This document shows positions 15,621-24,483 of a stretch of 53,519 nucleotides of DNA, in pieces. Position 1 is the first letter of the stretch. Each line of letters opens with the position of its first letter. The translations under genes and the position numbers were made by a program. Where the stretch lies: the NCBI RefSeq assembly GCF_000743715.1, contig NZ_JQEY01000011.1:1052-54570 (forward strand), in the 5' to 3' direction. The notes beneath the pieces were generated by a model, which ran no database searches, was not told the DNA's origin, and saw only the letters and a list, made by a program, of their open reading frames with translations. The DNA comes from Palleronia rufa. Lineage in GTDB: Bacteria > Pseudomonadota > Alphaproteobacteria > Rhodobacterales > Rhodobacteraceae.

Positions 15621-17287
15621 GCCGCCCTCCGCTCGGGCTCGGCCGCCGTGACGAGGCGCCGGATGTCGCGCTTGTTGAACTGGAACGAGATCAGCGCGGA
15701 GGCGCGATATCTGGTAAGGCCGTAATCGCGCCGGAACTCGGGCGGCAGGCAGTTCAGCTGCTTCTCCGTCGCGTCCTGCTTCAGCCAGCCCTTCGACTTG
15801 TAGGCGCTCTCGTCGGTCTCGTGCTCGTTCAGCCAGTCGTCGGCCTGCGCGAGACAGACGATGCGCTCGCCCACGCTCAGGAGCCGCGTCGCCTTGCCCT
15901 TGGCGCCCCCGACCGCGTGCCAGCGGCCCTCGAGGAAGAACACGCCGCCCCAGGCGTGAAAGCCGTTGGCCATCAGCGCGGCGTCGTCGCCGAAAAGGTC
16001 CACCCACGCGAAACTCGATCGCTCGAGAAGATCGAGCTCGGTCATGACGAAACTGTCGATGGGCTCCGCGCCCTCGCGCGCCAACTCGCACCCGCAGATC
16101 GGGCATTCGGTGACGGCGATCGGGATCTCGGCCTTGCATTCGGGGCAGAGTTTCGTCGGGGCTTCCCCCGGCGTCGGAACGTGCCCATCGAGATCGACAT
16201 CCTGTTCCAGCGTGCCGTGCGTGAGACTCGACGTCCCGAAGTCGAGTACGATGCAGTCGGTCTTCACTATTCCCGGGTGTTCCTCGGGATCGACGGTGCG
16301 CAGGCCGCGCCCGACCATCTGGATCATGGTGGACTTGTAGGAGCTGGGGCGCAGCAGCACGACGCAGGAGGTGGGCGGATGGTCCCATCCCTCGGTCAGC
16401 ACCGCCACGTTGACGACGACGCGGATGTCCCCCGCCGCGTAATCGGCGAGGATCGCCTTGCGGGTCTCGGCCGCCAGATCGCTATGGATCAGGGCGGCGG
16501 AAACGCCAGCCGCCCTGAACGCGTCGGTGACATGCTCGGCATGGGCAACGGTGGAGCAGAAGACCACGGTCTGCCGTCCTTCGGACCCCGCCTTCTCCTT
16601 CCAGTGGCGGATCACCTCGTCGGTGACGGGGGCGCGGTCCATGATGCCGGCCACCTCCGCCATGTCGAAATCCGACATGGTCTTGCGGACCGAGCGCAAC
16701 TCGTCCTGCACGCCCACGTCGATGACGAACGTGCGCGGCGGCACCAGGTGGCCCGAGGCGATCAGCTCGCCCAGCCGCACCTGATCGGCGACATTGTCGA
16801 AGACATCGCGCAGGCCCTTCCTGTCGCCCCGGTTCGGCGTCGCCGTGACCCCGAAGATGCGGGCGTCGGGATTGGCCTCGCGCACCCGGTGGATGATGCG
16901 GCGATAGCTGTCGGCGACGGCATGGTGCGCCTCGTCGACGACCAGCAGGTCGAGACGTGGCATTTCGGCGAGGTTGGACGCTCGCGCCAGCGTCGGCACC
17001 ATGGCGAAGGCGACCTGGCCGCCCCAGGATTTCTCCGTGGCGTCGATGACCGATGTGGCGACGCCCGGCACCACACGCTGGAACTTGGCGCGGTTCTGCG
17101 CCGTCAGCTCGTCGCGGTGTGCCAGCACGCAGGCCTTCGCACCGTCGCCGATCATCTCGCCGGTGACCGCCGAGAGCATGATGGTCTTGCCCGCACCGGT
17201 GGGCGCCACGCCCAGCGTGTTGCCGCGGGAGGCGAGCGCAGCCACGCTGCGCTCGACGAAGGTCTTCTGGCGGGGGCGCAGGCGCAT
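15617..17287 (-). CDS. DEAH-box helicase, phage type (SF2)
   Basis: The 556-residue protein starts MRLRPRQKTFVERSVAAL (Q-motif-like), with Walker A APTGAGKT (28-35), DEAH at 118-121, motif III VTATPNRGD, motif IV region VVFCSTVAHAEHV, motif V VAVLTEGWDHPP and motif VI IQMVGRGLR. A zinc ribbon with CPEC and CPICGCEL follows at about 365-390. The C-terminal 150 residues are phage-specific. It is an ATP-driven DNA translocase or helicase, probably for replication or recombination and not part of a restriction enzyme, given its neighbours. It overlaps the next gene by 4 bp. Confidence 0.88.
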   Translation of the reverse strand: MRLRPRQKTFVERSVAALASRGNTLGVAPTGAGKTIMLSAVTGEMIGDGAKACVLAHRDELTAQNRAKFQRVVPGVATSVIDATEKSWGGQVAFAMVPTLARASNLAEMPRLDLLVVDEAHHAVADSYRRIIHRVREANPDARIFGVTATPNRGDRKGLRDVFDNVADQVRLGELIASGHLVPPRTFVIDVGVQDELRSVRKTMSDFDMAEVAGIMDRAPVTDEVIRHWKEKAGSEGRQTVVFCSTVAHAEHVTDAFRAAGVSAALIHSDLAAETRKAILADYAAGDIRVVVNVAVLTEGWDHPPTSCVVLLRPSSYKSTMIQMVGRGLRTVDPEEHPGIVKTDCIVLDFGTSSLTHGTLEQDVDLDGHVPTPGEAPTKLCPECKAEIPIAVTECPICGCELAREGAEPIDSFVMTELDLLERSSFAWVDLFGDDAALMANGFHAWGGVFFLEGRWHAVGGAKGKATRLLSVGERIVCLAQADDWLNEHETDESAYKSKGWLKQDATEKQLNCLPPEFRRDYGLTRYRASALISFQFNKRDIRRLVTAAEPERRAA

Positions 17288-17301
17288 GGCCGGTCTCCCC
17301 C

Positions 17302-17931
17302 TTACTGCGCCCAGCTCGGCCGACCGGCGACGCCGGGGGCGGACGCGGGCTGGCTGGGCTGATGTGCCGGTGCCGCAGGGGTGGACTGCTGCGGGGCATG
17401 CCCGGGGCCGCCATTTCCGCCGAACTGCAGCGGCGCCGTCCCCATGACCTGCGCGTAGTCGCGATGGTCAGGCGTGACCGCGCTGCGGATCTCGTTCTTG
17501 TCGTCGCCGCTGGCGTCGGTGCCGATGTCGATGCGGGCGATGAACTCGATCCCGTCGAGATCGGCAAAGCCGTTGATCCGCCGCGCCGCCTGCGCCTCGG
17601 CCGACATGTCCTTGTCGGAAATCCCGCGGGCCGAGTTCAGCATGCCGCGCACGAGGCTGCGGCCCATGTTCGCCCAGTCCGGCCCCTTGGGACTGTAGAG
17701 GCCGATCAGGGTGAAGATCTTGCGCCGGGCGTACTGGCCCTCGGTCACGGTGAACTCGCCGTTGAGATAGACCGCGCCAGTCGAGCCGCGGGTGGCATAG
17801 CCGCCGGTCCAGCCTTGCGAGGCATCGTCGAAACCGCCCGGTCGGATGGTCAGGCGCACCTTGGCCAGCGTGCCCTTGGGGATCAGGTTGGTGTTGCTCT
17901 GCGCGTCGTTGAAATCGTTCCAGGAACCCAT
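17302..17931 (-). CDS. phage protein, possible single-strand DNA-binding protein
   Basis: This 209-residue protein (MGSWNDFNDAQSNTNLIPKG...) has a beta-rich N-terminal part (TLAKVRLTIRPGG, AVYLNGEFTVTEGQYARRKIFTLIGLY, EFIARIDIGTD). Its last 45 residues are a disordered Gly/Pro/Gln/Ala tail ending GRPSWAQ. The layout (OB-like body plus flexible tail) and the position next to a Sak4-like ATPase and nuclease are what one expects of the DUF669-type SSB proteins of phages. I cannot confirm homology by eye, so the SSB role is an inference. Confidence 0.65.
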   Translation of the reverse strand: MGSWNDFNDAQSNTNLIPKGTLAKVRLTIRPGGFDDASQGWTGGYATRGSTGAVYLNGEFTVTEGQYARRKIFTLIGLYSPKGPDWANMGRSLVRGMLNSARGISDKDMSAEAQAARRINGFADLDGIEFIARIDIGTDASGDDKNEIRSAVTPDHRDYAQVMGTAPLQFGGNGGPGHAPQQSTPAAPAHQPSQPASAPGVAGRPSWAQ

Positions 17932-17950
17932 GTGGAACCTCCTTTTCTGA

Positions 17951-18823
17951 TCAGGATTGCGGTTGGGATTGGGCGTCAGCCGCCGGATCGGCGGGCGGCG
18001 GCGTGTAGGTCAGGCGCTTGGGCGCTGGTGCGACGGGGGCGCGGATCTTCGTCATCAGGCGGCCGAGGTGAGGCTCCTCGACCTGATCCAGACGCCCCGA
18101 GCGGTCCTTGGCCGGAAAGCCCCAGGGGTTGATCGTCTGGCAGACGAAGGCGCGATAGGGATCGCCATCAGCCTTCAACTCCGCCATGGTGATCACCTCG
18201 TCGACGATCCCCGGCAGCTCCAACCCGGTCTTCGAGCCGTCGATCTGCGGCTGGAAAACCTTGCGATTGAAGTCGTCGAGCTTCTCGTCGAGGATTCCGA
18301 CGAACCAGACGTTCTTGGCCCGCGTATGCTGGAGATGGGTGAGCCAGCCGATCATCTCGCGTCCGTGCAGCCCGTAGGCCCCGCGCACGTCCGGCTTGCC
18401 GGTCTTCTCCGACAGCGCCTCGGGCTGGCCCTTGCACCAGCCGAAGCACAGCCGCCCCGCCACCGTGATCGAGTCCACGAAGATCGTGTCGTAACGGTCG
18501 AGAGCTGCCAGATCGCCGAAGCGGTCGCAGACCGCCTTGTAATGCGCGGGGCTGTAGGGCTGCTCGTCGCGGAGCGCCGGGTTCGGCCCGCCGATGAACA
18601 CCGCGAAATCCCGGCATTCCGTCCAGGTTCGCGGCCGGATGCTGTCCCCCGCCCAGCCCTCGATGGCGAGATCGCCCGCCTCGAGATCCATGAACAGCGT
18701 CGTCGACGCGTTCAGGGTCCAGAGCAGCGAGGTCTTCCCGATGCCCGATTTGCCGAAGATGCAGCCCTTGATCCCACGCTGCTCGGCCAGCCGCTGGTCG
18801 GCGCTGATGATCGGGAGGCTCAT
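17951..18823 (-). CDS. Sak4-like RecA-fold ATPase (AAA_24 type)
   Basis: In 290 residues, Walker A GKSGIGKTSLLW (24-35) is followed by LFMDLEAGDLAIEGW and Walker B DTIFVDSITVAGRL, plus TRAKNVWFVGILDEKL (sensor strand). The last 40 residues are a Pro-rich tail. Phage Sak4 proteins are single-strand annealing recombinases that act with an SSB, which fits the adjacent upstream and downstream genes. The ATG at 18823 overlaps the preceding stop (ATGA). Confidence 0.82.
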   Translation of the reverse strand: MSLPIISADQRLAEQRGIKGCIFGKSGIGKTSLLWTLNASTTLFMDLEAGDLAIEGWAGDSIRPRTWTECRDFAVFIGGPNPALRDEQPYSPAHYKAVCDRFGDLAALDRYDTIFVDSITVAGRLCFGWCKGQPEALSEKTGKPDVRGAYGLHGREMIGWLTHLQHTRAKNVWFVGILDEKLDDFNRKVFQPQIDGSKTGLELPGIVDEVITMAELKADGDPYRAFVCQTINPWGFPAKDRSGRLDQVEEPHLGRLMTKIRAPVAPAPKRLTYTPPPADPAADAQSQPQS

Positions 18824-19353
18824 TGATCGGCCCCCTGCGGGAGGATCTCGATCTTCAGCGTCCCGGGCCGGACGGTGCGCGCGGGCTCGAAGCCGGCACG
18901 GATCGCATCGGGCCAGGCGGCGTATTTGCGCTCGGGCACCTTGAACGAGATGTCGACATACTGCGCGGGATCGTCTCCGGCGGCGCGGATGCGCTCGACC
19001 ATGGCGGCGAGGCGATCCTGATCCCAATCGACCCGTTTCGGCAGATCGGCGAGCACGGTGAAATCGCCATCAATGAGCCGGATCGTGCCGGTGTCCTTGC
19101 CCGCGGCCTGCCGTTCCTCGGCGGCGCGGGTGGCGTAGCGGACGCTCAGCGCGCCATCGAGGCGAGCCTTCGCGGCCTTGTCCCGCTTGATGCGCTCATC
19201 AACGTCGCGCTGCAGGATGGCCAACAGTTCGACGGGCAGCTGGGCGATGTCCTGCAGCCCGAGGCCCGGCAGGTCGTCGACGGTGGGGGTGTTCGCGGGG
19301 AACGGCATGTAAGGGTCTCCATGATCGGCAAAAAGAGATTGGAAGGCGGTCAT
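18820..19353 (-). CDS. phage protein, unknown, replication block
   Basis: This protein of about 177 residues starts MTAFQSLFADHGDPYMPF at the ATG at 19353, which overlaps the upstream stop (TGATG). The middle is a long charged helix (LQRDVDERIKRDKAAKARLDG). The end (VDISFKVPERKYAAWPDAIR ... LKIEILPQGADQ) looks like a small alpha/beta domain. No known family is recognised. It is cotranscribed with the Sak4-like ATPase and so probably assists recombination or replication. Confidence 0.7.
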   Translation of the reverse strand: MTAFQSLFADHGDPYMPFPANTPTVDDLPGLGLQDIAQLPVELLAILQRDVDERIKRDKAAKARLDGALSVRYATRAAEERQAAGKDTGTIRLIDGDFTVLADLPKRVDWDQDRLAAMVERIRAAGDDPAQYVDISFKVPERKYAAWPDAIRAGFEPARTVRPGTLKIEILPQGADQ

Positions 19354-19706
19354 CACGCGGCCTCTCGCTCGGCGAGCAGAAGCGCGGACAGCGAGACGGC
19401 TGCGGCCTTCGGTTTGGGGCGGGCGACGGCGATGTAGGCGAACTGGTCGGGGCCCGTGCGCTCCTGCACCAGGTGCACGAGACCCTGTTCGGCGGCCCAG
19501 AAGGCGCGCGACCCGAGCCGTGCCAGTTCCGCGCGCTGCTGATCCGGCAACCGGGCGAACATCGGGAAGATGTCGAGAACCAGAAAGCCGCGATGGTACT
19601 CGAGGCGGTCGCCCGGCACGGCCTGCGCCACCCAGGCGCAGAACTCGATTTCGGTGAGCGGTCGGCGGGCGCGGACCGTGATGAAGGGGGTGGTGCCCAT
19701 GAACAT
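19353..19706 (-). CDS. small phage protein, unknown
   Basis: The 117-residue protein (MFMGTTPFITVRARRPLTEIEF ... LSALLLAEREAA) is preceded by AGGAGG five bases before the first ATG; a second ATG lies at 19700. A middle segment (FPMFARLPDQQRAELARLGSRAFWAAEQGLVHLVQER) is helical and resembles a small DNA-binding or helical-bundle fold. No family is recognised. It heads the intact part of the early operon, just downstream of the broken sigma-like gene. Confidence 0.7.
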   Translation of the reverse strand: MFMGTTPFITVRARRPLTEIEFCAWVAQAVPGDRLEYHRGFLVLDIFPMFARLPDQQRAELARLGSRAFWAAEQGLVHLVQERTGPDQFAYIAVARPKPKAAAVSLSALLLAEREAA

Positions 19707-19728
19707 GATCTCCTCCTTTCGCCTCTAC

Positions 19729-20191
19729 TCAGGCCGCCGCGAGATCGTCCCAGGCGGGACCGAGACCGTGGGCGGTGAGGACGTGACGGAGATCGACGAG
19801 GCGGCGGTAGAGCGCGGAGCGGCTCCCGAAACCCTCGGCCGCGAGCGCGGTGACGGGGCGATGCGCCAGCGCCGCGCAGAACCGGCGATCCTCGACCGGG
19901 AGTCGCGCGAGGGCGGCCTGCAGGGCGTGGTGAAGTTCGGTGACGGCCGCCGCGCAGCAGGTCTGGCCGTGCCAGGCGGCAAGCCCGTCGTCCTCGGTCA
20001 GCGTGTCCCCGACCGGCTCGCAGGCTCCGGCCAGAGGCACCTCGAGCGAGAGCAGCGACCCACCCTGCGCACGGCGCTGGCGGTGATGGCGCATCGCGAT
20101 CCGCGAGGACTGGTTGCGCAGGACGATGTTGGCGAAGGCGCCGATGCTGCCGCGCGAGGGATCGTAGGAGGGCAAGCGGCGCAGCAGATCG
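19729..20191 (-). pseudogene. sigma-70-like factor, N-terminus removed by IS3 element
   Basis: The native part begins at codon Asp (20189-20191) directly at the IS end and reads DLLRRLPSYDPSRGSIGAFANIVLRNQSSRIAMRHHRQRR, a sigma region 2-like segment. After a linker it reads ALARLPVEDRRFCAAL ... GSRSALYRRLVDLRHVL, a region 4-like HTH. The start codon and roughly the first 35-45 residues are missing. The apparent ATG upstream (MSRKLGAPH) is IS sequence. The missing 5' end is not found on the far side of the element. If the factor drove phage early genes, its loss would freeze the prophage. Confidence 0.72.
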
Positions 20192-20209
20192 TGAGGTGCC
20201 CCTAGTTTC

Positions 20210-21088
20210 CTAGACACCTGCCTCTTTCAGTTTCTGCTGTCTGATTTCGAAGTCAACGGGCGACAGCATGCCGTTGTTCGTGTGCTTGCGCTTCGGGTTG
20301 TAGAAGAGCTCGATGTATTCGAACACGTCCTGCCTTGCCGCTTCTCTGGTCGGATAGGTGCGACGTCTGACCCGCTCCCGTTTCAGCAACTGAAAGAAGC
20401 TTTCGGCGACCGCGTTGTCATGGCAATTGCCGCGCCGGCTCATGCTGGGTTCGAGGCCGTGCTGGCGCAGGAAGGTCTGCCATTCGCGGCTGGTGTACTG
20501 GGAGCCCTGGTCTGAATGTACCATGACCCGGTCAGTCGGCTTTCGTCGCCAGATGGCCATCAGAAGAGCTTGGAGCGCCAGATCCGTCGTCATGCGGGAT
20601 TGTGCGGACCAACCGACGACGCGACGGGAGAACAGGTCGATGACGACACAGAGATACAACCAGCCTTCATGGGTCCGCAGATAGGTGATGTCGGTCACCC
20701 AGACCTGATCGGGCCGGGACGCCTCGAAGCACTGCTCCAGCCTGTTCTCGGCCACCACCGCAGGCTTGCCACCATATCGGCCGGGGCGGCGCCGATAGCC
20801 GACCTGCGCAGCGATCCCGGCCAGCGACGCCAGCCGGGCAACACGGTTCTCCGAGACCCGCTCGCCCTGGTCGCGCAGATCGTCCGTCAGCTTGCGATAG
20901 CCATAGACCTTGCCGCTGCCGGCCCAAGCCTGTCGGATCAGTTTCGTCTGACGTGCATCCTCCTGTGCGCGGTAGCTTAACGGTTCCTTAAGCCATGCAT
21001 AGAACCCGCTGAAATGCACCCGCAGCACTCGGCACATGGCCCGAACGCCGAACTCTTCGCGATGCGCCCGGATGAACGCGTACTTCAT
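20210..21088 (-). CDS. IS3-family transposase orfB (DDE catalytic subunit), copy 1
   Basis: In 292 residues the integrase-type catalytic core is visible: WVTDITYLRTHEGWLY (first Asp), MVHSDQGSQYTS (second Asp) and NAVAESFFQLLKRE (Glu), with the IS3 signature YNPKRKHTNNGMLSPVDFE at the end. The N-terminal HTH_21-like part reads YAFIRAHREEFGVRAMCRVL. The ATG at 21088 overlaps the orfA stop (ATGA). In IS3 elements the active OrfAB fusion is made by -1 frameshifting. The gene looks intact and functional. Confidence 0.93.
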   Translation of the reverse strand: MKYAFIRAHREEFGVRAMCRVLRVHFSGFYAWLKEPLSYRAQEDARQTKLIRQAWAGSGKVYGYRKLTDDLRDQGERVSENRVARLASLAGIAAQVGYRRRPGRYGGKPAVVAENRLEQCFEASRPDQVWVTDITYLRTHEGWLYLCVVIDLFSRRVVGWSAQSRMTTDLALQALLMAIWRRKPTDRVMVHSDQGSQYTSREWQTFLRQHGLEPSMSRRGNCHDNAVAESFFQLLKRERVRRRTYPTREAARQDVFEYIELFYNPKRKHTNNGMLSPVDFEIRQQKLKEAGV

Positions 21089-21357
21089 TGGGACGCGCGC
21101 GCGAAGTACGCCGTTGCCTTCTTTAGAATGTCGCGCTCCTCGGTCACGCGAGCCAGCTCTCGCTTCAGACGCCGGTTCTCGGCTTCATGATCCACGCCGG
21201 GCTTTGAAACCGGTTCCGCGAACAACTTCAGCCACTTGTAAAGAGAATGCGTGCTGACGCCCAAACGCTGCGATACCTCCCGCACCGGATAACCGCGCAC
21301 CGTGATCTGATGCACCGCATCCTGTTTGAACTCGTCGCTGTAATTGCTTGTCCCCAT
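21085..21357 (-). CDS. IS3-family transposase orfA (HTH subunit), copy 1
   Basis: The 90-residue protein starts MGTSNYSDEFKQDAVHQIT, with a helix-turn-helix (YPVREVSQRLGVSTHSLYKWLK) that binds the element's ends and a leucine-zipper-like tail (ENRRLKRELARVTEERDILKK) ending ATAYFARASQ. It is identical to the copy at 50720-50992. It regulates transposition and supplies the N-terminal half of the OrfAB transposase. Confidence 0.92.
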   Translation of the reverse strand: MGTSNYSDEFKQDAVHQITVRGYPVREVSQRLGVSTHSLYKWLKLFAEPVSKPGVDHEAENRRLKRELARVTEERDILKKATAYFARASQ

Positions 21358-21459
21358 CTCGGCCTCCTCGCCTCAAAGTTAGGGGGCAAAGCGTCTACAA
21401 ATCTAGGGGCACCTCAAAGCGACTTTAGCAGCCTCTGCGTTCCGGTTGCAGGCGATAGC

Positions 21460-22188
21460 TAAGGCAACCACACAACGCTATGAATGAACGGGTCCGGCGC
21501 GTCGGCCCGGACGTTGCGATCGACCCGGTCGCTGGCTGGGCGAACCCGCGCGTCGCGGAGCGTCGTACCTGTCCCTCTGCGGCGACTGACGCCGGTCAAA
21601 GCGGCCGCCTTCATCTGCCTCGCGACCCGCTTCCGGCCCACGCCGACTCCCTCATCGGCCGGTTCGGCGTAGATCCTCGGCGCGCCGCAGGTGCTTGGAT
21701 GTGCAGGGGATCTCGGCAAGCCGCTCGCTCGGCGCCGCATCGGCGACCGACCGCGTGGACGGCGCGCGGCGCTGCCACGCATGAACGCCGCTGCGCGACA
21801 CGCCCATGACCTTCGCCATCGGTTGCACGGGATACACGGCCCGGTTCGCGGTCATGAATTCGATGACCTCGACGCGCCGCGCTCGTCCCGAGCACACCGG
21901 CCGTCGTCCACCGGGCCCGGACCGATGGCGCCGTCGATGAGCGCCCCTTCGAGAGGGTGTCGCGCCCCATCCGAAGCCGACGGTTTTCCTTCGCAGGCGG
22001 GCCAGCTCCTCGCGTTCCAGACTGGTGGGACCGTCATCCCCGGCCCCGGGCTGCCGGATCCAGCCGGCGATCGTCGCGGCACAGGGTTCGAACTCCCGCG
22101 CCAAGCTCTCGACGCAGCGCCCCGATCGCGCCAGCGCGACGATCCGGTCCCTGAAGTCCGCAGGCTACGGGTTCCCCGTCCTCGGCAT
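21460..22188 (-). pseudogene. decayed IS3-family transposase (orfA plus part of orfB)
   Basis: From the ATG at 22188, MPRTGNP runs into an in-frame TAG (22165-22167) and then PADFRDRIVALARSG and SLAREFEPCAATIAGWIR, an IS3 orfA N-terminus. Further left, in shifted frames, VYPVQPMAKVMGVSRSGVHAW and ADEGVGVGRKRVARQMKAA are orfB N-terminal motifs. Several frameshifts and loss of the DDE core show an old fossil. It is unrelated to the intact neighbour at 20192-21416, which seems to have landed at its truncated end. Confidence 0.75.
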
Positions 22189-22687
22189 GGGGACACCGTC
22201 CGATGAAAGCCGATGTGTCTCCACGGAACCGGGGGAACGCCAACGCCACCTTGGGGGTCGGACCGGGTTGCACGGCTTACCCGGCGTCCAGCTTCTTCTT
22301 GAAGCGGGGCCAGACTGTCGAAAGGCCGTCGCAGGTCCAGGGCGTCCCGATGGGCGTGGCAAGGATAATCACCGCGTCGTGGGCCGGTGCAGCGCCCAGA
22401 GCCGCTTGACGCGTCGGACCGATGGGACTGGCGACCTCTTCACCCGCCCCGGATCGTGGTTCCGTCGATCTGACGACGGGTCGGCCTGAGCGCGCCGGAC
22501 GGATCAGGGCCGGTGTTCACAATCGGCGCGACCGCCCCCCGGTCCCCGGCCGGCCCTGGCACGCAGCGCGTATCCCTGCCGTCGCCCGCGACGGCCGCTC
22601 GTCCGAAACGGGGCGCCGCGCCGGCGGCACTGCTTGCCGGGCCCGCCCCCCGATCCTATACCGCCCCGAAAGCCCAAGGAGCGTGCG
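22189..22687. other. non-coding region upstream of pyrB
   Basis: I see no gene here. The left part probably contains the outer end of the IS3 fossil. The right part must carry the pyrB promoter, but no clear -35/-10 pair stands out in this GC-rich DNA. CCAAGGAGCG (22674-22683) is the ribosome-binding site for pyrB. Confidence 0.5.
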
Positions 22688-23629
22688 ATGACATTCCGGC
22701 AGGATCACCTCCTCGGCATCGAGTCCCTCGCCCCGGATGAGATCGCCGTCATCCTCGACCTTGCCGACAGCTACGCCGCCCTCAATCGCGGGCCGGAAAA
22801 GCACGCCGCGGCGCTGGCCGGACTCACCCAGATCAACATGTTCTTCGAGACCTCCACCCGCACCCAGGCCAGTTTCGAGATCGCCGGCCTGCGGCTCGGG
22901 GCGGATGTCATGTCCATGTCGATGCACGCGTCGTCCATCAAGAAGGGGGAGACGCTGATCGACACGGCCCTGACCCTCAACGCCATGCACCCCGATCTGC
23001 TGGTCGTGCGCCATCCACAGTCGGGCGCCGTGGACCTGCTGGCCCAAAAGGTCACCTGCGCCGTGCTGAACGCCGGCGACGGGCGGCACGAGCATCCCAC
23101 GCAGGCGCTTCTCGATGCGCTCACCATCCGCCGCGCCAAGGGGCGTCTGCACCGCCTCACCGTGGCGATCTGCGGCGACATCTCTCATTCGCGCGTCGCG
23201 CGGTCGAACATCTGGCTGCTGGGCAAGATGGAGAGCCGCATCCGGCTGGTCGGACCGCCGACGCTGATCCCCACCGGCGCCGCCGACTGGGGCGTCGAGG
23301 TGTTCCACGACATGGCGCAGGGGCTGGAGGGCGCCGACGTGGTGATGATGCTCCGCCTCCAGAACGAACGCATGGACGGCGGGTTCATCCCTTCCACGCG
23401 CGAATACTACCACCGCTACGGGCTGGATGCCGAAAAGCTCGCCCGCGCGAAGCCGGACGCCATCGTCATGCATCCGGGTCCGATGAACCGGGGGGTCGAG
23501 ATCGACGGCACCATCGCCGACGACATCAACCGTTCGGTCATCCAGGAGCAGGTCGAGATGGGGGTGGCCGTGCGCATGGCCGCCATGGATCTTCTGGCCC
23601 GGAACCTGCGCGCCCGGCGCGCCGCCTGA
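22688..23629 (+). CDS. pyrB: aspartate carbamoyltransferase catalytic subunit
   Basis: It condenses carbamoyl phosphate with L-aspartate, the committed step of pyrimidine synthesis. In 313 residues the hallmark sites are present: [12 protein letters not shown] (carbamoyl-phosphate loop, about 52-63), SSIKKGET with the mobile Lys (82-89), [12 protein letters not shown] (135-146), [19 protein letters not shown] and [17 protein letters not shown] lies just upstream of the ATG at 22688. No pyrI regulatory subunit is next to it. Instead a dihydroorotase-like gene without metal ligands follows at 25444, the arrangement of class A/B ATCases in which the PyrC' partner supports PyrB assembly. Confidence 0.96.
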   Translation: MTFRQDHLLGIESLAPDEIAVILDLADSYAALNRGPEKHAAALAGLTQINMFFETSTRTQASFEIAGLRLGADVMSMSMHASSIKKGETLIDTALTLNAMHPDLLVVRHPQSGAVDLLAQKVTCAVLNAGDGRHEHPTQALLDALTIRRAKGRLHRLTVAICGDISHSRVARSNIWLLGKMESRIRLVGPPTLIPTGAADWGVEVFHDMAQGLEGADVVMMLRLQNERMDGGFIPSTREYYHRYGLDAEKLARAKPDAIVMHPGPMNRGVEIDGTIADDINRSVIQEQVEMGVAVRMAAMDLLARNLRARRAA

Positions 23630-23749
23630 GGCCCGCCGTTCGCCCCTCGGCGGACGCCTGGACGCCCGTCCTTCTCCCCTCGCCGCGCGGCCGGGGCGGC
23701 CCGGACGCCGCGAAACCGCCGCCGCCCGCCCCGGTCGGCGCCGGCCCGC

Positions 23750-24200
23750 CGGCTTTCGCACCCGTCCCGGTCCCTGCCCGCACCGCCACGCAAGCCTCCG
23801 GCGCACCCCCCCCCTGCGCTCCGCCGTCCCACCGGCCCCGGCGCGGTCCCCGCCCGCCCCGCACCGCACCGCTCCGGCGCACCCCACTGCGCTCCGCCGT
23901 CCCACCGAGCTCTGCACGGTCCCCGCCGGCGCCGCACCACACTGCTCCGGCGCATCCCCCTGCGCTCCGCCGTCCCACCGGTCCCGGCGCAGTCCCCGCC
24001 CGCCCCGCACCGCACCGCTCCGGCGCACCTTCCGCGTGTCCCTCCGCCGTCCCACCGGCCCCGGCGCGGCCCCCGCCCGCCCCGCACCGCACCGCTCCGG
24101 CGCACGTCCCGCGTGTCCCTCCGCCGCCCCGCCTGCTCGTGCGCAGTCCCCGCCCGCGCCGCATCGCACCGGTCCGCGGGCCGTCCCGCGTTTCCCCCGC
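23750..24200 (+). repeat. tandem array of 73/77-bp imperfect repeats
   Basis: Units begin CCGCCGTCCCACCG and contain CCCGCCCCGCACCGCACCG and CTCCGGCGCA. Clear units start at 23821, 23894, 23967, 24044 and 24121, with lengths 73, 73, 77 and 77 bp. A partial unit precedes them and a decayed one follows. The two lengths come from different tails (CCACTGCGCT versus CCGCGTGTCCCT type). The array fills the gap between pyrB and the membrane-protein gene. Long open frames across it on the minus strand are a by-product of composition. Confidence 0.85.
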
Positions 24201-24483
24201 CGCCCCACGGTCCCCTGCCGCCGACACCCCTTGCCCGACGCGCCTTGCCCCGCACGGCGCCCGGCCCGCGTCTTGCCGGCGGATGCGGGGACGGGCCCGC
24301 CGGGGGCGCGCCCGGGGGGATCGCTCCGGGATCCTCCGCGGCATCGCCCGCACCGCCGGCCAGCGCCATCCGCACGGCGGCCCCGTTCCCGTCCGCAGGC
24401 GTCCGACGCTCGTGCAGTGCCGGACCGCCCGTCACGGAACCGTGCCCCCGCCATGCGGCGTTGGTCCGGAAACCGGAGGTCCC

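Larger units (their letters stand above)
20192..21416 (-). mobile_element. IS3-family element, copy 1 (1225 bp)
   Basis: The ends are inverted repeats: TGAGGTGCCCCTAG at 20192 and its complement ending at 21416 (CTAGGGGCACCTCA). It encodes orfA and orfB on the minus strand. A copy of the same length, with identical translated products, lies at 49827-51051 in the same orientation. The flanks (ATCG on the left, AAGC on the right) show no target duplication. One or both flanks were therefore probably altered by deletion or recombination after insertion. Confidence 0.93.

Noticed and set aside
23750-24200. CRISPR array
   Set aside because: Units of 73-77 bp are contiguous and imperfect with no unique spacers, and no cas genes are present. 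The Cas4-like nuclease at 14386 belongs to the phage module.
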